A DNA stretch of 64,000 nucleotides from Gonatopus flavifemur. Taxonomy: Eukaryota > Arthropoda > Insecta > Hymenoptera > Dryinidae. Positions within the stretch are counted from its first letter, which is position 1, and every line of letters starts with the position of its first letter. Below the pieces are notes generated by a model. The model worked only from the letters and a program-made list of their open reading frames with translations. It searched no databases and was not told where the DNA came from. Both the position numbers and the translations under genes were made by a program. Below, piece by piece: positions 57,750 to 64,000 of the stretch. Location of the stretch: positions 20,724,501 to 20,788,500 of the forward strand of contig JAFFJZ010000009.1 of assembly GCA_018340375.1 (NCBI GenBank), written 5' to 3'.

Positions 57750-58540
57750 GTTGTCAAACGGCACAGTACTAGCAACATTGTAGTCGCCGTAGTTCGGTAA
57801 AAACAACGATTTTTATTCAGAGTCATTATTGTTTCTCAACTGGCACCAATCGGTGGACGGATTCCAAAAGGTATTAGTTTCCGAAGACAGACAGTCTTGC
57901 GCCAATAATCAATATTTATCACTGAACAAATACCCAAGTTTAAAAAAACGGAACTGTTCCAGTATCGAACCTGAGTTGGTAACATTGTAGGGTAATATGA
58001 AAATACAATACCAGGCCAATATTCATACAACTTTGTCTCACTACGAAATCGGTCGTAGATGGGAGTTCAAATCAATTTTGTCGGGATACCGTTGTTTTGG
58101 TGTGACAAGATTACCCTTAGTACAGAACTAGAGGCGTTAACAATACAACATACCATGAAAATACGAACTTGTGCCAGTACTGATACGGCATTGTCCCTCT
58201 AAGGAACCGGTGGTAAATCGTTGTTCTATCCAACTTCGAGGTATGGCTTCAATATGACTGATCTGGCGAGACGAGACTTCGCTAGTACTGAACTGGTTGA
58301 CCACATGTTAGAACACATAAAAGTACGATATTCTCACAATGTCGATGAAACATTGTCCGACCACGGAATCGATAGTCGATCGGAGTTGGAATCAACTTTG
58401 TCGCGATACCACTGTTTTGGCATGGCAAGACTGGCCAAGTACAGAACCAGACTACATACAAAGGTAGAACACAACACAATTTCGGAATCGGTGGTAGATC
58501 GTAGTACTTCAATGAAGTCCTCACATTAAATGGCAATTCC
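57750..58540. repeat. Diverged tandem repeat, ~324-bp period
   Basis: CGAAATCGGTCGTAGATGG at 58045 and GGAATCGATAGTCGATCGG at 58369 start matching blocks containing ATCAATTTTGTCG or ATCAACTTTGTCG, GATACC, TGTTTTGG and GTACAGAAC. Earlier parts hold looser copies. Period and some words suggest it is the same family as 22880-23540 in the opposite direction. Confidence 0.6.
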
Positions 58541-58564
58541 AGTCATCCATCGTCAACTCAGAGA

Positions 58565-58640
58565 CTGGCGGATGTGATAGAGACTCGGTTTGCCATCCGC
58601 AGGACCCGGGTTTAAACCTTACTCGATGATCTTTCAAAAA
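58565..58640 (+). other. tRNA-like sequence, possible SINE head
   Basis: GGACCCGGGTTTAAACC resembles a B box of a tRNA promoter, and GTGATAGAGACTCGG a poor A box about 30 bases upstream. It does not fold as a proper tRNA by eye, so a decayed tRNA-derived SINE is more likely than a tRNA gene. Confidence 0.35.
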
Positions 58641-58794
58641 ATCACTTCCAAAGTGCCTCTCTTTCATAATGGTAATCAGAAATATATATTTGTGAGATTT
58701 CGGAAATGTAATTCCATCGTGTGATTTTTGGTTTGGAATAGCTGGCATTTGATAAACGGGTAATTTTGGTTACCGGTATTGTCCCAGTGCATAT

Positions 58795-61107
58795 TATTGT
58801 GCACGCAAAAGACCATGGAAAGATCTTGAGAACAAAGTGAATATCAATGCGGAAAATGAACGTAGGAGGAAGAATAAAAAGGGATTCGTGAAGTGGAAGG
58901 TTCATTCTAGCGATCACAACAAACGAGATTGCGAAATTCCATAATTAAAGGCAATAATTAACGATTTCAAAAACTTGAATTTATCGAAGAAATTCAATGC
59001 GGCAAAGCAGCGACGAGGCCTAGTGTGGCTCCCGAGTGGGGGAAGAACGGTTGGAGAAGGGAGAGGACTTGGAAAAGCCTACGGCACAAACTATAGACGA
59101 AACAATAAGATCGAGCCGAGAACCTCTGGAGCCTTTGAAAGACTCTCGTGAATGATCACACTTGAGAGTCGGTTTTCAAACTAAAATGTTGAAATCAGCA
59201 AGATATTTCGATTCACGGGTCACTGTTGAACATATGAGATGTGAACAACATCCATCTTTTACATCATATGAGTGCAGGATGATGGAAAATCGACTTTAAT
59301 GCTGGAAAGACCGTGAAAAGACTCTGAAAAGATCTGGAAAACATCTTCGCGAATGATCAAACTTTTGAATCATTTTTTGAATTTTTTTGTTCATATCAGC
59401 GGAATATTTCCATTCACGAGTCATGATTGAACATATCAGATGTTAACAACATCGATTTTTTTCAACATACGAGCACGGAATGATGGAAAATCGACTTCAA
59501 TGCTGAAAAGACCGTGAAAGGACCTTGAGAGGATCTTCAGGAATAATCACACTTTTAAATCATTTTTTGAACTTTTTTGTTCATATCAGCGGAATATTTC
59601 CATTCACGGGTCATGATTGAACATATCAGATGTTAACAACATCGATTTTTCTCAACATACGAGCGCGGAATGATGGAAAATCGACTTTAATGCTGAAAAG
59701 ACCCTGAAAAGATCTTGAAAAGATCTTTGCGAATAATCAGACTTCCAAATCATCTTCTCAACTTTTTTGTTTATATCAGCGAAATATTTTCCTCCACAGG
59801 TCATTACTGAACGTTGAAGATGTAGACAACATCCATTTTTTCCATCATACGAGTGCGGAATGATGGTAAATCGACTTGAATGCTAAAGAGACCGTGAAAA
59901 GATCTGGAAAACATCTTCGGGAATAATCAGACTTTTAAATCATTTTTCCAACCTTTTTGTTTATATCAGCGGAATATTTCCATTCACGGGTCATTATTGA
60001 ACATGAAGGATGTGGACAACATCGATATTTTTCATCATACAAGTGCGGAATCATGGATAATCGACTTCAACGCTAAAAAGACCGTGAATGGAATCATTCC
60101 GCTAATGTAAATAAAAAGGTCGAATAAATGATTTGGAAGTGTGATCATTCGGGAAGATCTTTTGAAGATCTTTTCAGGGTCTTTTTACGGTCTTTTCAGC
60201 ATTAAAGTCGATTTTCCATCATTCCGCGCTCGTATGATGAAAAAAATGAACATATCAGATGTTGTTAACATCTGATATGTTCAATCATGACCCGTGAATG
60301 GGGATATTCTGCTGATATAAACAAAAAAGTTGAAAAAATGATTTCAAAATGTGATTATTCGCGAAGATCTTTTCAAGATCTTTTCACGGTTTTTTCAGCA
60401 TTAAAATCAATTTCCCATCATTCCGCACTCGTACGATGAAGCAAATCGATGTTGTTAACATCTGATATGTCCATTAATGACCTGCGAATGGAAATATTTC
60501 GCTGATATGAACGAAAAAGTTGAAACAATGATTTAGAAGTGTGATTATTCGCGGATATTTTTTCAAGATCTTTCTACGGTCTTTTCACGGTCTTTTCAGC
60601 ATCAAAGTCGATTTTCCATCATTCTGCACTCGTCCGATGTAGAAGATGGATGTTGCTCACATCTCATATGTTCAACAGTGACCCGTGAATCGAAATATCT
60701 TGCTGATTTTAACAAGTTAGTTTCAAAAACGACTCTCAAGGGTGATCATTTACGAGAGTCTTTCAAAGGCTCCAGAGGTTCTCCACTCGATCTTTGTGTT
60801 CCGTCTATAGTTCGTGCCGTGGGCCTTTCCAAGTCTTCTCCATTCTCTAACTGTCTTCCCCCACTTGAGAATCACACTAGGCTTCGTCGCCGCTTTGCCG
60901 CATTGAATTTCTTCGATGAATTCAATTTTTTGAAATCGTTAATTATTGCCTCTGAATACGCAATTTCGCAATCCCGCTTGTCGTGATCGGTAGAATGAAC
61001 CTTCCACTTTATGAATTCATTCTTATTTTCCCTCCTACGTTCTTTTCCCGCATTGATATCAAACTTTTTCTCAAGATCTTTTCACGGTATTTCGCGTGCA
61101 CAATGAG
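58795..61107. mobile_element. 2.3-kb fold-back element
   Basis: The outer ends ATTGTGCACGC (58794) and GCGTGCACAAT (61107) open two long inverted arms. The outer ~500 bp of each arm match at 58800-59280 and 60610-61100 (shared phrases CAATGCGG, CGTAGGAGG, TTCTTCGATAAA-type words and AGCCTTTGAAAGACTCTC). The inner part of each arm is a tandem array of ~190-bp units, five on the left and three on the right. No transposase is present. This layout matches fold-back (FB-type) elements in general design. No target duplication was seen. Confidence 0.82.
59270..60110. repeat. ~190-bp tandem units, left arm of the fold-back element
   Basis: The landmark GATGGAAAATCGAC falls at 59281, 59482, 59672 and 59862, with a variant at 60052, that is 201, 190, 190 and 190 bases apart. 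Each unit has GACCGTGAAAAG, AATCATTTTTTGAA, TATCAGCGGAATATTT and GTTAACAACATCGA. The right arm carries the same units inverted (landmarks at 60207, 60406 and 60607). Confidence 0.9.
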
Positions 61108-61146
61108 ACGATCTTTTGACGGTCTTTTCAATGTATCCATGGTCCA

Positions 61147-61490
61147 TCAGGGCTCCACTTGGTCTCTCAATTGATACGGTATTCTACGCAGTGGCTGTGC
61201 AACGGGTACATGTGATTCATTAATCGGAATTTCCAACTGGAACTCTTTCAATTTACCAAGTCCGCGAAAAAGATTTGTATATTTATTTTCATTTTCGATT
61301 TGATTCAACTCCAAATTTGTACCAATTGGCACTATACCAAGCTCACTTGCTCTCTCATAACCTAAAAGAGGTCTACCCACTCCTTTCATGACAATGAAAG
61401 TAGTTTTCATTTCGCTATTTTCTACTCCAATAGAACAATCGAATTTCCCGAGAAATTCAAGCGCTTGTGTTCCGTCGTCACTCCTGCGGA
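61147..61490 (-). pseudogene. Ty3/Gypsy pol fragment: end of protease and start of RT
   Basis: Minus-strand frame (Met at 61410, open upstream to about 61490). It contains LEFLGKFDCSIGVENSEMKT and IVMKGVGRPLLGYERASELG, matching the spacer between protease and RT in Gypsy pol. It ends with PVAQPLRRIPYQLRDQVEP, the first conserved block of RT. The catalytic RT motifs would follow but the copy stops at 61147, about 40 bases from the fold-back element. Confidence 0.78.
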
Positions 61491-62128
61491 CGGTCTATCT
61501 GAAATACACCTCGTACTTCTCCTCCTGTGAGATCACATGACCTAATTGCAAATTAGGGGAAATGGTCATCGACACGACATGATCGCCGTTACGTGAACTA
61601 GTCAGTGCGGCACTAAGACTCCTCGCGTGAACCCACGTTTCTTCAATTCCTAATTCTTTCACGTGATGTCAGTATATTCTTTCCTCCGTATCGATTCTAA
61701 TGATACAACGTCTCAGTTCATCTCAAGTTTCCACTCAAACCCATCAGACTCGGCGTGCAATTAGTTTTCACGGTGGTGGTGGTTTTCTCGACATCCGTCA
61801 ACACATATTTCCTCATCTCCACTCCTACGGGATCTTCTCTTCTCTTCAACGTTCTCGTCTTCGATGACTTCTCTTCTCGTGGATGCGACGGTGCACCGCA
61901 ACGCTGTTGTACGCATGTATGAGTGAGTCGAATGATACTCTGGCCAGTGTATACTGATAAGAATTTCATACTTAATAATTTGATTGTCGAATTATTTAGT
62001 TCCGAGGAAGTAACACCTCTGGAATTGTGTAACTTCCCATTTTGTAATTCGATTTAGATTTAAATTATATTTGTTGAGTTGACTTATTCTCTCTTCATTG
62101 CATGAATCGACCCAGAGCGAGACAGAAC
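61491..62128. other. Segment separating the two Gypsy pol parts
   Basis: Lies between the protease active site (62.2 kb) and the protease end (61.49 kb) on the minus strand. That gap is too long for a protease, so an insertion is likely. A minus-strand frame from about 61680 to 61503 is open (it includes LGIEETWVHARSLSAAL and NLQLGHVISQEEKYEVYF), but I do not recognise it. A possible solo LTR is not confirmed. Confidence 0.45.
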
Positions 62129-62775
62129 TCATTTTCCATTCTCTAGTCTCGTCTCATACAGTCCGCTAACTATACCAGGCTCCTTTTCTTTACAATACAA
62201 TTTAATATTCGAATTTTCTTTACATTTTCCCATGTCAACATGGCGAAGGCCGTTAACAGCTTGTTTTTGACCGTAAGCGAAGATTCTTCTATTTGACGTT
62301 TTACGCGAATCACAAACAATATTACTATTTTCACAAAATCTCCACGTAGCTTCATCAATAATATTACATGCCGCACCCGAATCAATCAAAAAATTTGTAC
62401 TCATTCCACCAATCGAGCATTTAACAACTCTCTCGCCGAGCACGTTGACATATCCGTGTTGAATTAAACCAAAAGCGTAGTCACCCGATTTCCTTGGTTG
62501 TTCGTTCACTTCACTGACTCGCGCTTCGTATTTGTTGTGTGGCTGCTTATTTGTTTTGCACACTTTCGCGAAATGGTTATATCGCTTACACAAGTCACAT
62601 TGTTTTCCTTTGCTGTGCATTTCGGGTCGTTATATACGTGTCTTTCATTTCCACATCGAAAATATGTCATTTTCTTCTCTGTCCGTTGGTATTGATTTTT
62701 CTTGATCGTTAACGGTGTAGTCTTCTTTACCGACAGTTTTGTGACTGTTGCGGGTTCCATTTTTTGCATTTGCAA
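62129..62775 (-). pseudogene. Ty3/Gypsy gag end and aspartic protease
   Basis: Minus strand. The outer frame (62775-62506) gives a Met-Gln-rich start and a first knuckle-like block (FRCGNERHVYNDPKCTAK). The next frame (62620-62129) has a CCHC zinc knuckle CDLCKRYNHFAKVC and, further on, the protease active site NFLIDSGAACNIID with the catalytic Asp. The two blocks overlap in different frames, so at least one frameshift is present. Downstream the protein continues only after the 0.6-kb gap described above. Confidence 0.8.
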
Positions 62776-64000
62776 AGACGCTGATTCTAGAGCAGGGTTG
62801 CCAGGTCTGAAGATTTTTCTTCAGATCTGAAGAAAAAAAGTTTTTCCAAGGATAATCTGGAGAGACGAAGAAATATTGAGTGAATCTGAAGATTTTTTGT
62901 TGTTCTTTCAGCAATCTTGAAAAACTGAAATCCTTGATGTTCTTTTGGTTAAGAAGGTTGCTTTCAGATAGATTCTCCTAAAAACTCGCTGATCTAAACA
63001 TTTCGAAACTACAGAAATCTTCTATAGGATTGCCAGATCAGAATTTTTCCTCATAGTTCTACCAATCAAATCCTCCACTTGATGAGAATGACCAATGAGA
63101 TACGCTTGGAAATCATCAACCTGGCATGGCGAATATGCCATACCATAGTTTGTGAAGCTGGGATAAGTATGCGTATCACACGAGATTATACACGTTAGTG
63201 ATTGGTGGGAGCCGCCATTTGGAATAGGGAAAGAAGAATATATAGCTTCTTATGAGCACATATACTTCCGTTACTTTAACTCAGCCCTATCCGACTCCCT
63301 GTCTAAACTATAGCAAAGTCGGTTTTGTTGATGTCGCCACCAAACTCTAAATCCCTAGACTCGCTAGACGGCGCTGATCATGTTGGTGGGTGGTGAAAAA
63401 TATAAAACTAGTAACGTTCATAACCTAAAAATCTATCATAACCTAAAATCCTAAAACAGAGTTGGATTATCTTTATGTATTGCTCAATCGAGCAATGAAG
63501 TCAATTACCAACTAATAGAGTTGGATATAATTTTAAAAAGTTGAATGTAATTTTCCATTAATCCTAATGGTCTCAAAAAATTGATTGAACTTGGATATAA
63601 TTTTATTAACCTCAATAGACTGATTGATAATCTGGAATAGTTTTTATAACTGAATCATGAATGTCAATGCATTATGAATTATAACTAAATCATTGAATTT
63701 GAATGTTATTCCATCTCACTAAATGAATGATTTTAACTGAATCGTACTTAAATTTTTCTGTAATTATGGGAATAGCAAACTTGAAAGTGCTTTTCTTTCT
63801 CTGAATATATAATAAATCAATAATAAATGCACTTTCTTGGAGCATAAAAAATTTATTGCATATTGTTATATGTTCTCATTATCACAAGTTTGAATGTGTC
63901 AATTGAATAAATCAGTACATTAGCAAGTATATAAAATGTTATTTTGAATATACAGTTATATATTATTACTCATATATTGTTATTTAAATATACAGTGTAT
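62776..64000. other. No gene recognised
   Basis: AT-rich end of the window. AGGGTTGCCAGGTC at 62793 and AGGATTGCCAGATC at 63026 are direct repeats of a short motif. 63480-63640 has repeated GGATATAATTTT words. No coding signal. Confidence 0.5.

Noticed and set aside
58565..58640. tRNA gene
   Set aside because: Only a B-box-like motif is good; the arms do not pair as a tRNA by eye. Kept only as a weak SINE-head candidate.

Overview
This window looks like arthropod, most likely insect, nuclear DNA. It is AT-rich, has no bacterial-style gene packing and no host gene I can identify with confidence. Almost everything recognisable is a transposable element, and most copies are broken by stops and frameshifts. 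The families present (BEL/Pao and Ty3/Gypsy LTR elements, an RTE-like LINE, several mariners, a Tc1/IS630-like element, a Mutator-like element, PIF/Harbinger, hAT, piggyBac-like, and a Helitron-like gene with a Ulp1-type protease) are typical of insect genomes, hymenopterans among them. The host assignment is inference from the element mix only.

Layout. 0-6.2 kb: fragments of a Harbinger nuclease, a mariner and a Mutator-like transposase (the last split by about 0.7 kb of foreign DNA). 6.265-16.158 kb: one complete but dead BEL/Pao element with both LTRs, a 5-bp target duplication (ACCAC), primer-binding site and gag-protease-RT-RNase H-integrase remnants. Its 5' LTR carries a piggyBac-like insertion at TTAA, which carries an element with an 8-bp target duplication, which in turn carries a ~250-bp MITE. 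Its leader carries a hAT derivative. 16.4-20.0 kb (minus): the front part of a Helitron-type protein plus a Ulp1-like cysteine protease. 20-28 kb: repeats and a hAT-like fragment. 28.3-38 kb (minus): two copies of one LINE, the first split by a 3.3-kb element with inverted ends that contains another mariner. 39.3-43.0 kb: a Tc1/IS630-like element with ~400-bp inverted repeats, interrupted by a mariner, which is interrupted by a 289-bp MITE. 44.7-45.9 kb: a sister copy of that mariner. 46-53 kb: satellite-like and palindromic repeats, including an exact 133-bp tandem array. 54.2-55.5 kb: the best preserved mariner, with one frameshift. 58.8-61.1 kb: a large fold-back element with arms built from ~190-bp tandem repeats. 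61.1-62.8 kb (minus): a broken Gypsy gag-pol fragment.

The genes do not form a pathway. What the window records is a layered history of insertions: several nests can be ordered in time from the sequence itself, because a second LTR, a second LINE copy or a second mariner copy supplies the uninterrupted state. The least explained items are the 58.8-61.1 kb fold-back, the 29.4-32.7 kb element with TTAGG-type ends, the 289-bp MITE flanked by CG dinucleotides, and a family of ~250-bp MITEs with CACTG ends.
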